The notes under the pieces are model-generated. The model searched no databases. It was not told where the DNA came from and saw only the letters and a list, made by a program, of their open reading frames with translations. This document shows, in pieces, positions 1-6,275 of a DNA stretch of 20,040 nt; the first letter of the stretch is position 1, and the number at the start of each line of letters is the position of its first letter. Where the stretch lies: assembly GCA_028277545.1 (NCBI GenBank), contig JANQGB010000211.1, positions 1-20,040 of the forward strand. The letters are read 5' to 3'. The DNA is from Phycisphaerae bacterium (GTDB taxonomy: Bacteria > Planctomycetota > Phycisphaerae > UBA1845). A program made the position numbers and the translations under genes.

Positions 1-2120
1 ATGCGGGTGCCGACCTGCGCAACCGCAGCGCCCTCAACCGTCAATGTTCCGGTTCCACTTCTGCCGACGTGGAGCCAATGAGAGATGTCGAGCGCAGAGC
101 CGCTGTCGCGAACGACAATCGACCCGTTACTCCCAGCAACTTTACCGATCCAGGCGTCTTCTAGCACGTCCAGCCGTCCGCCCGTCTCAACAGTCAGCGT
201 TCCGGCGCCCTCCCATCCAACCGTGACGGAATTACCTATACCGGAGCCGCCTTGTGCGATGTTCGTTTCCCCGCGTGAGCTAAGCGTATCACGTCCCAGA
301 ACCAGTGAGTCAAAACTGAAACTAGCCTCTTCACTTACGTGAAGTGCTCCAGAGCCCCACCGGCCGACGCTCAGCACGTCGACCCCCAGATGACTGCCAG
401 AATCTGACACGGTAACGGCGCCGTCGCCTAGGACTTGCACGCCTAAGCTCATCCAACCCGTTACTGACAATACCGCCCCCTCGGAAATGTCCACCGTCGC
501 TAGGCCTTCATCGCCTACGTTCAGAAAGCTACTTGCAGACGCGCTGGACGCGGCGCCACGAAGCACAACCAATCCACTTGATCCTGCAGAAAGGCCAACA
601 TGCCCCCCGAGCGTCTGCAATGTGCCTCCGGTCTCTATGCTCAGCGATCCAACTCCCCGCCATCCTAATCTGATCAAACCGCCCTCGGCGTGACCGCCGT
701 TCGTGATGGAGCACTGCCCGTCAGAACTGACAACGTCACGACCAAGGTTCAACTCATCGAATTCCAGCGAGGCACTATCCTCGACGACAAGTGTACCAGC
801 ATCACGCATCCCCACGTTGAAGATCTCGACGTCAAGCACCGACCCGGGACCCGTTACCGAGACACTTCCTTCGCTTCCGGGCTCAACGGCGACATTTGTC
901 CAGCCTGCACAAGTAGCCGTCGCTCCATTCGATATACTCAGTGTACCCAAACCGATCTCGCCGATGTTGAACCAGCCCGTGCCGGAGCACGTGAGCGAAG
1001 AATCCGGGTCGGCCACAACGATGTGCCCCTGCGAACGACCAGGTGGATCTCCGAGCCCGACACCGAGCGAACCCTCGAGAACCGACAGTTGCCCACCGCC
1101 TTCGATAGCTATCGTGCCGTTCGCGTTTTTGCCATAGCCCACGTGCATCGGACCATCATGATTCCAGACAGCACCTGCTCCAACCGTCACCGCAGCCGTG
1201 GAACCGTGGCCATAAGCGATAGTGTTGCTGACCGCGTTAATCCACCAGTTGAACTGAGATACGCGCGTGTGAGCGTTGAATGAGCCATAGCGCCCGCTAG
1301 ACCCTGCTTTTATAACGCCGGCCAGTTGGGTCCCGATGAACACGGCGCCGCCACTATCTCCGGAGCATGAAAAATACTCCATTGGCTCTGGCGTGGCGCT
1401 TCCATGATAACTCGCCGACGGATCATCCGGGTCATCGAAATCACTGAATATAAGCCAGTACGGGAGTCCATATGTGAGTGGGGGATCGCCAAAATAATCA
1501 CTCCCAAACACGTCAAGCGTGTTCACTCCCGCGCGTCGCAGGTCATCAGGAGGCATGCTAATGCAGTCATTCGGATCGAAACTCGGAGAGCAATCGTCGG
1601 CGTCCATGCCGCAGGAGCACCGCCCGTTGCCACGCAGGCCGTAGCCAACTAAGACCGCCGGACTGCCGCGTTCATCGACACCGATAAAGCGCGGAACCGG
1701 TGGGATCGATTGAGGTGGGACGTCGCTTAGGCATATCAGGGCCAAGTCCTGAGCATGGTCCGGCCCGGACCAACCGGGCTCCCCCCACGTCGGATCCACC
1801 AGCACAATCTCGCAGGGCGTGGTCGAGAAAGTACCATTCTCGAAATACACGGTATACGCACTGAGGTCGTGTAGCTGATATCCGCTTGATTCTTGCGCGA
1901 CTACGTGCGCGGCGGTAAGGACCCACTGCGGAGCAACGAGCGTGCCTGACCCGCGTCCATTAGCGCCGATCCTGATGCGGCACACGGATGGATAAGCATC
2001 GCCCAATGTCACATGCAAGTCGTCGCATACATCGTGTCGCCGCGATCCCGCAAAGCTCGAATGGGCGAGGACCGCTATGGCGGCGCAACTTGCGACTCTG
2101 CACGGTGCGCGGGTAATCAT
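1..2120 (-). CDS. Secreted trypsin-like (S1) serine protease with PEP-CTERM/autotransporter-type repeats, 3' end beyond the window
   Basis: The frame starts at ATG 2120, eight bases after a GGAGG ribosome site, and stays open to the left edge, giving at least 706 residues. A short signal peptide (hydrophobic stretch about residues 9-24, ending SSFA) implies export. The S1 peptidase triad is visible: His72 in TAAH, Asp125 in QDLALI, and Ser256 in GDSGGAV, so the protease should be active. From about residue 300 the protein becomes a run of degenerate repeats of the type 'VGxxGxGTLTVExGAxL', matching the T5SS/PEP-CTERM-associated repeat family (beta-helix-like, surface or secreted proteins). 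The C-terminal anchor, if any, is outside the window. A small secreted EF-hand gene lies 99 bases upstream on the same strand and may be co-transcribed. The substrate is unknown. The protease call is firm; the repeat family is assigned from pattern only. Confidence 0.87.
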   Translation of the reverse strand, partial: MITRAPCRVASCAAIAVLAHSSFAGSRRHDVCDDLHVTLGDAYPSVCRIRIGANGRGSGTLVAPQWVLTAAHVVAQESSGYQLHDLSAYTVYFENGTFSTTPCEIVLVDPTWGEPGWSGPDHAQDLALICLSDVPPQSIPPVPRFIGVDERGSPAVLVGYGLRGNGRCSCGMDADDCSPSFDPNDCISMPPDDLRRAGVNTLDVFGSDYFGDPPLTYGLPYWLIFSDFDDPDDPSASYHGSATPEPMEYFSCSGDSGGAVFIGTQLAGVIKAGSSGRYGSFNAHTRVSQFNWWINAVSNTIAYGHGSTAAVTVGAGAVWNHDGPMHVGYGKNANGTIAIEGGGQLSVLEGSLGVGLGDPPGRSQGHIVVADPDSSLTCSGTGWFNIGEIGLGTLSISNGATATCAGWTNVAVEPGSEGSVSVTGPGSVLDVEIFNVGMRDAGTLVVEDSASLEFDELNLGRDVVSSDGQCSITNGGHAEGGLIRLGWRGVGSLSIETGGTLQTLGGHVGLSAGSSGLVVLRGAASSASASSFLNVGDEGLATVDISEGAVLSVTGWMSLGVQVLGDGAVTVSDSGSHLGVDVLSVGRWGSGALHVSEEASFSFDSLVLGRDTLSSRGETNIAQGGSGIGNSVTVGWEGAGTLTVETGGRLDVLEDAWIGKVAGSNGSIVVRDSGSALDISHWLHVGRSGTGTLTVEGAAVAQVGTR

Positions 2121-2219
2121 ACTGACGTCCTCCGAGTCTCGGTTCGCGGCCTAAGCACAGTCCTTGAAGGCGCAGTTAGGGACATTCTCTGGTTACGCGT
2201 ATTCTCAAGACTCCTCCGG

Positions 2220-2474
2220 TCAGGCTGTATCACGACCGAACTGTCGGTCCGGCGCCGGCGGGTCCGCACTCGCGAGGTTGGCCGCCAACGCCGCGAAGTC
2301 GTCCGCGTCCACGTCGGCGTCGTAGTCATAATCGCCCGCCCGTGTCAGCGTCTTCTTCCAGTCGTCGATGCCATTGCCGTTGAAGTCAGCCGCCATGACT
2401 GGAGCACCGCCGAAGACGAGGGGGATGACCAGTGGCAGGACGGTTGCTTTGAATTGCAGCGACAGCAGGTTCAT
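2220..2474 (-). CDS. Small secreted dockerin-like EF-hand protein
   Basis: This is an 84-residue protein. A signal peptide covers about residues 1-28 (hydrophobic VLPLVIPLVFGG, then APVMAA). The mature part holds two calcium-loop-like segments: DFNGNGIDDWKK at about 30-41 and DYDADVDADDFAAL at about 50-63, the paired-loop layout of type I dockerins. In Planctomycetota such segments usually form the C-terminus of much larger secreted proteins; here the module stands alone. A GGAG sits about nine bases before the ATG. It lies directly upstream of the S1 protease gene on the same strand, so an extracellular role linked to that protease is possible, but this is inference from position. It could instead be a remnant of a longer gene. 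Confidence 0.6.
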   Translation of the reverse strand: MNLLSLQFKATVLPLVIPLVFGGAPVMAADFNGNGIDDWKKTLTRAGDYDYDADVDADDFAALAANLASADPPAPDRQFGRDTA

Positions 2475-2808
2475 GCAGCTTCTCCGCCCCTCAGCCTTCG
2501 CCCGAGGTCAGTCAGTTCCGAAGCAGCAGCGACGATATTCGGCCCACTCAAGTGCGGATAACGAGGCTCAATCATACCAAGAGCGGCCTAACGGCCACAA
2601 GAGAAGAGCGTGACGGGGCCATCGCAGACTGCGAGAGAATTCGATGACCGCCCGGCGACGGCCGACTAGGCGTTCTCAAGCACCAAACCGAACCACCGCC
2701 TCACGCAGAATCTGGACGAATTCGTGCGAGATTCTGGGGACCGCTGCTTGCAGGCTGGGAAGGCAGAGAGGAGAGGCCCGGTGGTGCTTGGCCTCTGAAC
2801 CTCGGCAA
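2475..2808. other. Stretch without a convincing gene
   Basis: No frame here shows consistent coding character. A short minus-strand piece ending near 2676 reads like protein (SHEFVQILREAVVRFGA then a stop) but is too short and has no start of its own, so it may be a gene remnant. A small GGCC-TAAC-GGCC hairpin lies near 2584-2595. Confidence 0.4.
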
Positions 2809-3123
2809 CTAGTTGGCCAGCGACAGCAGGGCCGACGCGTTCTGGTCCACCTCGTTCCACTCGCCCGCATTCGCCAGTTTGCCCGAAATGCGGGTCAGTG
2901 CATCCACTACCGCGAAGATGGTGAACGCTCCTTGAGTGCGACTTCCAACCACTCGCCTGGGTAGGGGGCCACAATGCACAGCGGACAATTCGACCTGTCC
3001 ACCGCCTTCGGCCTGCATTTGGCCAACCTCTTCGAACTCGTGACAGCCACAGATGACGGGCTTGAGGCCCACCTGGCGCCGCTGACTGCCGAGAACGACG
3101 AGGCCAGCAGTCTTCACCGACAT
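2809..3123 (-). CDS. Hypothetical protein, family not recognised
   Basis: This 104-residue frame was chosen over competing frames because its third codon positions are strongly G/C, especially in the last 35 codons, as in the confident genes of the window. The sequence is soluble, with four cysteines or fewer (a CGC near residue 26 and an HC near 51) and a helical C-terminus (VVDALTRISGKLANAGEWNEVDQNASALLSLAN split over two helices). No Shine-Dalgarno sequence precedes the ATG at 3123. The frame continues upstream for 12 codons (including YCRTGW) to a TGA, so a non-ATG start or a truncated 5' end is possible. No function can be assigned. It may be a 3' fragment of an older gene in the mobile region. 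Confidence 0.4.
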   Translation of the reverse strand: MSVKTAGLVVLGSQRRQVGLKPVICGCHEFEEVGQMQAEGGGQVELSAVHCGPLPRRVVGSRTQGAFTIFAVVDALTRISGKLANAGEWNEVDQNASALLSLAN

Positions 3124-3350
3124 CCAGCCGGTTCGGCAGTAGACGGGCAGGGCGGCTGGTCACTCCATGCCTGGGCTCGCGAGCTGCGACGTAGAGCCGA
3201 CCGCTGCGACTCGCTTCACCCCAGCGTGGCCCGGACCTACCGCGAGTGGGCTGCGGCCGTCGAGACTCCTCACACAAGCCCCCTGCGCCCGCCAGAGTGA
3301 CGCGTGCTGGACGCAACGGGCTCGGCGGCTGTCTGAGTCGGCCGAATCCG

Positions 3351-3734
3351 TTACTGCATCTTCGCGTTATGAAAAAACGACCTGCAGAGGGGGCAGTTAG
3401 GAGCCGTGCCGGGTGAGCGTCTCTTGAGTGGTACAGTCAAGCCTTTGGCCTCGAAACAGGCAGGGCAGATAGGGCGATACCCAAGCTCGTCGTTCAGATA
3501 GTAAACATCGTCGGCAAAGGTCAGTTTCTCGCGGGTAACTGTCTGTTTCGTGGCAGCGTCGAGACGGGCTTTCGTCTGCGACAGTTCTTCTCGTAGCTCG
3601 GCATTCTTCTCTAAGAGGGCGGCGCATTCAGTCTGGGCGTCAATGACTCGTTTAAGCATCTCGGTCTTAAGTTCCGCGTCGTGGACTTGCTTGACCAGTT
3701 CGCCAACGCCTTTGATTGCGTCAACGGCTCCCAT
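3351..3734 (-). CDS. Coiled-coil protein with C-terminal zinc ribbon, mobile-element type
   Basis: The 127-residue protein starts at ATG 3734, preceded by AAAGGG six bases upstream. An in-frame ATG at 3782 has no ribosome site and is less likely. Residues 1-20 are a short helix, residues 20-65 a charged coiled coil (ELKTEMLKRVIDAQTECAAL, AELREELSQTKARL), followed by a short beta segment (KLTFADDVYYLN) and a zinc ribbon with Cys90, Cys93, Cys114 and Cys117. Small proteins of this layout (helix, coiled coil, 'C-P-x-C' ribbon) are scattered in bacterial genomes and in phages and islands; their function is unknown, with nucleic-acid or protein binding the obvious guess. The gene has no clear operon partner. 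Confidence 0.8.
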   Translation of the reverse strand: MGAVDAIKGVGELVKQVHDAELKTEMLKRVIDAQTECAALLEKNAELREELSQTKARLDAATKQTVTREKLTFADDVYYLNDELGYRPICPACFEAKGLTVPLKRRSPGTAPNCPLCRSFFHNAKMQ

Positions 3735-4165
3735 GGTTGCCCTTTCTACCTGTGGGTTTTCACACCAGAGCAGATGCCGCACTCAGCGACGACGGTATCA
3801 TTGAGTTTCGCATGTCAAACCATAAGTGACGATACCAAGTCCGCAGGAGTTTGTCCAGAGCCCACGAGCAAAGGCAGCAATTAACGCCGGTCGCTGCCCC
3901 GAAGGGCCGTTCTGCGACGTCGCTGCCAACAGAATAGGCCGCCTTCAGGGGGGCGGCCTATTGTCGGGCGCCATCGTGATGGCGTTGGGGTGTTAATGGA
4001 ATGATCGGCGGACCGCCGGAGGAACTTTAGCGGAACTCAGGGCGGTACGCCGCGCCCTGAGTCCGTAGTACCACCGTCACGCCACCAACACGCGCCGGCA
4101 ACCCGTGATTACGGTGCCGAAAATAGGCCGATCTGGCCTGCTACGTGCCGTTCTGGTGTCGCATG
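3735..4165. other. Stretch without a gene, apart from a hairpin
   Basis: This is upstream sequence of the zinc-ribbon gene plus uncharacterised DNA. On the minus strand a TTGACA (3813-3818) stands 15 bases from a weak TACCGT (3792-3797), a poor promoter candidate for the zinc-ribbon gene. The six-base arms GGTATC (3794-3799) and GATACC (3831-3836) flank this area and could be an operator. The perfect hairpin at 3933-3962 is listed separately. Nothing else is supported. Confidence 0.4.
3933..3962. terminator. Perfect 11-bp stem-loop, probable terminator
   Basis: The arms AATAGGCCGCC (3933-3943) and GGCGGCCTATT (3952-3962) pair perfectly around an eight-base loop. The A/T ends make it look like a bidirectional terminator, though neither side has a long T run. 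On the minus strand it would end transcription coming from the 4.2-4.9 kb gene group before the zinc-ribbon gene. Confidence 0.5.
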
Positions 4166-4234
4166 TCACCCTGTATCTACGTCGTCGCCCGTCTGTCATT
4201 CGGCGCAAATGATGCGGGATTTTACGATCCACAC
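4166..4234 (-). pseudogene. Decayed copy of the 4403-4660 gene (5' end only)
   Basis: From GTG 4234 the translation VWIVKSRII-CAE then stop then QTGDDVD aligns with the start of the gene at 4660 (VRNVQFRII-DAE-R-QVGGDVD). A hand alignment gives 45 of 60 identical bases. A TGA replaces the CGA (Arg) codon of the intact copy, and another TGA follows ten codons later. The upstream context (TGGCAC..CGGCTAACTGC) is also shared between the copies. It is best read as the 5' remnant of a tandem duplicate. Confidence 0.5.
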
Positions 4235-4240
4235 TTGCAG

Positions 4241-4390
4241 TTAGCCGTGGTGCCACCAAGCACAGAGGCACCCGACGATTGCCAGGCCAATGCCGCCGAA
4301 CATGATGATCGTTGCAATGTAATCCTCGGCCACCCAGTACGTATCGGCGGGCTTAGCCACGACCGCGGTGCAACCACCCACGTACAGCAC
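4241..4390 (-). CDS. Small membrane protein (49 residues), second copy of a duplicated module
   Basis: The frame has good codon character and encodes a cysteine-containing hydrophobic start (LYVGGCTAVVA), a short polar segment (KPADTYWVAEDY) and a transmembrane helix (IATIIMFGGIGLAIVGCLCA) ending in WWHHG and TAA. Two small membrane passes or a short lipoprotein are both possible. The start is uncertain: GTG 4390 is the first possible initiator after an in-frame TAG at 4403-4405, but it lacks a close ribosome site. The coding-like sequence actually extends back to that TAG. Its end (W-H-x-G-TAA, then CTG-CRA-GTG) matches the end of the frame at 4667-4882, so the two are diverged duplicates. 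Function unknown. Confidence 0.4.
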   Translation of the reverse strand: MLYVGGCTAVVAKPADTYWVAEDYIATIIMFGGIGLAIVGCLCAWWHHG

Positions 4391-4402
4391 CAGGCCGGCG
4401 AT

Positions 4403-4660
4403 CTACATCCCCTTGTACCGCTTGGATCTGGCCTGTACGGTGACGACCTGCTCGCCCCGCTCTAGTATGCCGGCAGGCGGCACAGGTGAGGGGGGTGCCG
4501 AGGATGGCGTGACGCCTGCCGGCTTAATACGTTCCACGAGCACGTTCATGCGAATGGCATGCTGTTTGGTTGCGCTGGGCGTTGGGGCCTCAACGATCAA
4601 GTCGACGTCGCCACCCACCTGTCGTTCAGCGTCAATGATGCGGAATTGCACGTTCCGCAC
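4403..4660 (-). CDS. Hypothetical protein, intact copy of a duplicated module
   Basis: This 85-residue protein starts at GTG 4660, nine bases after the TAA of the preceding frame, and no ribosome site is visible, so translation may depend on coupling. It has a beta-rich N-terminus (VQFRIIDAERQVGGDVDLIVEA), a proline-rich middle (SSAPPSPVPPAG) and a basic C-terminus (VQARSKRYKG). No transmembrane segment or known motif is seen. A decayed second copy of its 5' end lies at 4166-4234. It ends at a TAG, after which the same frame continues as coding-like membrane-protein sequence. Function unknown. Confidence 0.5.
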   Translation of the reverse strand: MRNVQFRIIDAERQVGGDVDLIVEAPTPSATKQHAIRMNVLVERIKPAGVTPSSAPPSPVPPAGILERGEQVVTVQARSKRYKGM

Positions 4661-4666
4661 TCGCAG

Positions 4667-4882
4667 TTAGCCGAGGTGCCACTAGCGGCCAACCAGACCC
4701 CAGATGCCCAGCACCACACCCTCCTCTGAAGTGCCATCATCAGCCACTGAGCTATGGGTAAAACGCCCCATTTCAGTGCGAATATCCAGTAAGGTTAAAC
4801 GGCGCAAAGCCAGCCGGTACTGGACAGTGTTCCCCACTTGACATTTCGGTGCGATTCGCGTACCGTTAAGGCACTACTTCAT
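4667..4882 (-). pseudogene. Amber-interrupted small membrane-protein gene, first copy of the module
   Basis: The frame begins ATG-AAG-TAG at 4882, seven bases after an AAGG. It then reads as a convincing protein (NTVQYRLALRRLTLLDIRTE, then GRFTHSSVADD, then hydrophobic GVVLGIWGLVG), meets a second TAG at 4682-4684, and ends WHLG-TAA. The second TAG aligns with a TGG (Trp) codon in the copy at 4241-4390. Both interruptions could come from single G-to-A changes in Trp codons. An inactivated gene is the simplest reading. Sequencing error or suppression of amber codons would also fit. Confidence 0.4.
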
Positions 4883-4974
4883 GATCGGGCCTTGGAGTGG
4901 GGATTGCAGCGGACGGGCGTAATGATTTGTCGTGGTGGATGTTATATGCGCCCGTACGGAATACCCATTGCCCC

Positions 4975-5003
4975 TTGACTCCCTAACAAAGACCGAATAT
5001 ACT
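4975..5003 (+). promoter_or_regulatory. Sigma-70 type promoter of the 5031 gene
   Basis: TTGACT (4975-4980) and TATACT (4998-5003) are separated by 17 bases, the best housekeeping-type promoter in the window. Transcription would begin near 5010. The inverted repeat CTGT-ATC-ACAG (5002-5012) overlaps the expected start point and could be an operator. Confidence 0.6.
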
Positions 5004-5030
5004 GTATCACAGATCGGCGTGGGGACGCCG

Positions 5031-5324
5031 ATGCCTACCAAGGCTCGCCGGCCAGAGGCCACGGAATCGTGCGTCATGGATGACGCCTGGTCGGCCGAGC
5101 TACTCGGGGGAAAGCCCATGATTCAGCTTCCGCTACCGTTCCAGACGGAGGAAGAAGCCACCGTACGCCGTCTTCAGGATGATCTCCACGGCCAAATAGA
5201 CGAACTGACGGACCCGGTTGCACTCACCGTTTTGCGCGATGCGGCTTCTTCGTACCTTTCTTCCGATAGTCAGCAGCCTTTTGCTCTACCTCCTGGCGTG
5301 CGCGTTGTTCCTGGACCCGCTTGA
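5031..5324 (+). CDS. Hypothetical protein, mobile region
   Basis: The 97-residue frame starts at ATG 5031, five bases after GGGGA and about 20 bases after the predicted transcription start, so start and promoter fit each other. An internal ATG at 5119, after GGGGGA, would give a 68-residue protein. The middle (EEEATVRRLQDDLHGQIDEL) is helical and acidic. The last 101 bases overlap the 3' end of the convergent gene at 5224-5721, and the C-terminal 30 residues look like antisense translation, so the original gene may have been truncated. No family is recognised. Confidence 0.45.
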   Translation: MPTKARRPEATESCVMDDAWSAELLGGKPMIQLPLPFQTEEEATVRRLQDDLHGQIDELTDPVALTVLRDAASSYLSSDSQQPFALPPGVRVVPGPA

Positions 5325-5721
5325 GATCCGCGAGACCTGTCTGGACATAGTCGAGCTGCTCACGAAGGCTGTCTACGCGCTCCGCCATCGCCTTGAAGGC
5401 CGTCGTCTCCGTCAGGTAGTCCTCGGGCGACTCGGCCTCCATTGCTGCCAAACGCCGTTCCAGCGACGCGATGTAGGTGCGCACGCTGAGCGTGCCAGCG
5501 ATGATGTCCGCGACAGTGGTCCGATTCTGCCGGAGGCGGTCGACCAATTCGCGGGCTTCCTGCCGCTCCTCCTCGGAGGCGCGCAACCACATCAGCAACG
5601 ATCCAGATGCTACGACCATCTGATCGCCCTTTGGCCCAACGTACTGCTTCCAGTCATCATAGACGGGCTGCAGTACGCGGAAGGTCTTGTCGGTCCACCC
5701 GGTAGGCGGCATGTCGGACAT
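5224..5721 (-). CDS. Hypothetical coiled-coil protein
   Basis: This 165-residue protein starts at ATG 5721; the frame is open further upstream, but only this start fits the promoter at 5729-5757, which would put the transcript's 5' end almost at the ATG (leaderless). The N-terminal half (TFRVLQPVYDDWKQYVGPKG, SGSLLMWLRASEEERQEARE) is helical. Residues about 55-150 form a long coiled coil (YIASLERRLAAMEAE, ERVDSLREQLDYVQTGLADL), and the C-terminus is strongly basic (KKGTKKPHRAKR). That suggests oligomerisation and perhaps nucleic-acid binding, as in accessory genes of mobile elements. It is divergent from the gene at 5831. Function not recognised. Confidence 0.75.
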   Translation of the reverse strand: MSDMPPTGWTDKTFRVLQPVYDDWKQYVGPKGDQMVVASGSLLMWLRASEEERQEARELVDRLRQNRTTVADIIAGTLSVRTYIASLERRLAAMEAESPEDYLTETTAFKAMAERVDSLREQLDYVQTGLADLKRVQEQRARQEVEQKAADYRKKGTKKPHRAKR

Positions 5722-5728
5722 ACTTTGC

Positions 5729-5757
5729 ACAGTACGTAACCTATTAACAGACCGCAA
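5729..5757 (-). promoter_or_regulatory. Leaderless-type promoter of the coiled-coil gene
   Basis: On the minus strand TTGCGG (5757-5752) and TACTGT (5734-5729) are 17 bases apart, and only seven bases separate the -10 box from the ATG at 5721. No Shine-Dalgarno sequence is present, so the mRNA probably starts at or next to the start codon. Confidence 0.45.
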
Positions 5758-5792
5758 CTTTGACACAACCCGTACAGAAACCCGTTTATAGC

Positions 5793-5821
5793 TTGCCACA
5801 GACGGGAAAACGCTGTACGCT
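5793..5821 (+). promoter_or_regulatory. Leaderless-type promoter of the 5831 gene
   Basis: TTGCCA (5793-5798) and TACGCT (5816-5821) are 17 bases apart, nine bases before the ATG at 5831, with no ribosome site. CGTACAG (5771-5777) and CTGTACG (5813-5819) form an inverted repeat that overlaps the -10 box and could be an operator. A TTGACA at 5760-5765 with TTTATA 19 bases on is an alternative promoter. Confidence 0.4.
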
Positions 5822-5830
5822 TGTCGTATC

Positions 5831-6028
5831 ATGGCAGACAAACCCACAGTCATTGTTGAGCTTGATCGAGCCCTGGTGGCAGACCTGGAGCGGACCTTCC
5901 CGTCAGAGCTCCAGGGCGGGCGCAAAGGTGCTATTCGGGTAGCGCGGGCACTACGGTGCTACCTCCGTCACCCCGAAATCCACGAGGTGAAGGAGGCCGA
6001 CACCGCAGCACCTGGCGAGGCGGCATAG
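5831..6028 (+). CDS. Small protein, possible ribbon-helix-helix DNA-binding protein
   Basis: This 65-residue protein begins with a beta-strand-like segment (PTVIVELD), followed by two helices separated by a turn (RALVADLERTFP, then KGAIRVARALRCYL). That order resembles ribbon-helix-helix regulators of the Arc/MetJ type, a common class in mobile elements, but the match is to layout only. The ATG lacks a ribosome site and lies nine bases from a -10 box, consistent with leaderless translation. The gene shares a control region with the divergent coiled-coil gene, so it could regulate both. It is followed 19 bases later by a tRNA gene. Confidence 0.62.
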   Translation: MADKPTVIVELDRALVADLERTFPSELQGGRKGAIRVARALRCYLRHPEIHEVKEADTAAPGEAA

Positions 6029-6047
6029 TCTACCGTCGCAGCAACAC

Positions 6048-6121
6048 GGCGGGGTAGAGCAGTTGGTCAGCTCGTTGCGCTCATAACCCGAAGGCTGCTG
6101 GTTCGAATCCAGCCCCCGCTA
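6048..6121 (+). tRNA. tRNA with CAU anticodon, initiator-like
   Basis: A 74-base cloverleaf can be drawn. The acceptor is GGCGGGG/CCCCGCT with a G-U at 1-72, the D arm GAGC/GCTC, the anticodon loop CTCATAA, the T arm GCTGG/CCAGC with loop TTCGAAT, and the discriminator A. The A11-U24 pair and the sequence CTCATAACCCGAAGG are hallmarks of initiator tRNA-fMet. Two features differ from a normal initiator: position 1-72 is G-U rather than a C-A mismatch, and the anticodon stem TTGCG/CCCGA has a C30-C40 mismatch where initiators have three G-C pairs. CCA is not encoded. It lies inside the mobile region, so it may be an element-borne or decaying tRNA. Elongator Met or Ile(CAU) identity cannot be excluded. 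Confidence 0.72.
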
Positions 6122-6275
6122 ATGTCTGGCCCGACACTCTCCCGGGTGAGGGCTGCAATCCAGGGGTAATGTTCGCGACAGCCGGTGAACCAGCAAGGGC
6201 GCGAGCGTACGGGGCAAGATCGATGGATCGCGGAACCCAGTCGGCACGGAAGCCCCAAGAAAAAGGGGCGCGAGC

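Noticed and set aside
690..1283. Plus-strand frame of 197 codons
   Set aside because: Antisense to the protease-repeat gene, which is open across 2120 bases and has a signal peptide and catalytic triad.
2666..3316. Minus-strand frame of 216 codons rich in Arg, Pro and Gly
   Set aside because: Composition typical of an out-of-frame reading; the 2809-3123 frame has better codon character in the same place.
4403..4882. Idea that TAG is reassigned to an amino acid in this element
   Set aside because: Only three TAGs in a visibly decaying duplicate support it, no suppressor tRNA is in the window, and an aligned Trp codon points to ordinary nonsense mutation. Kept only as an alternative to check.
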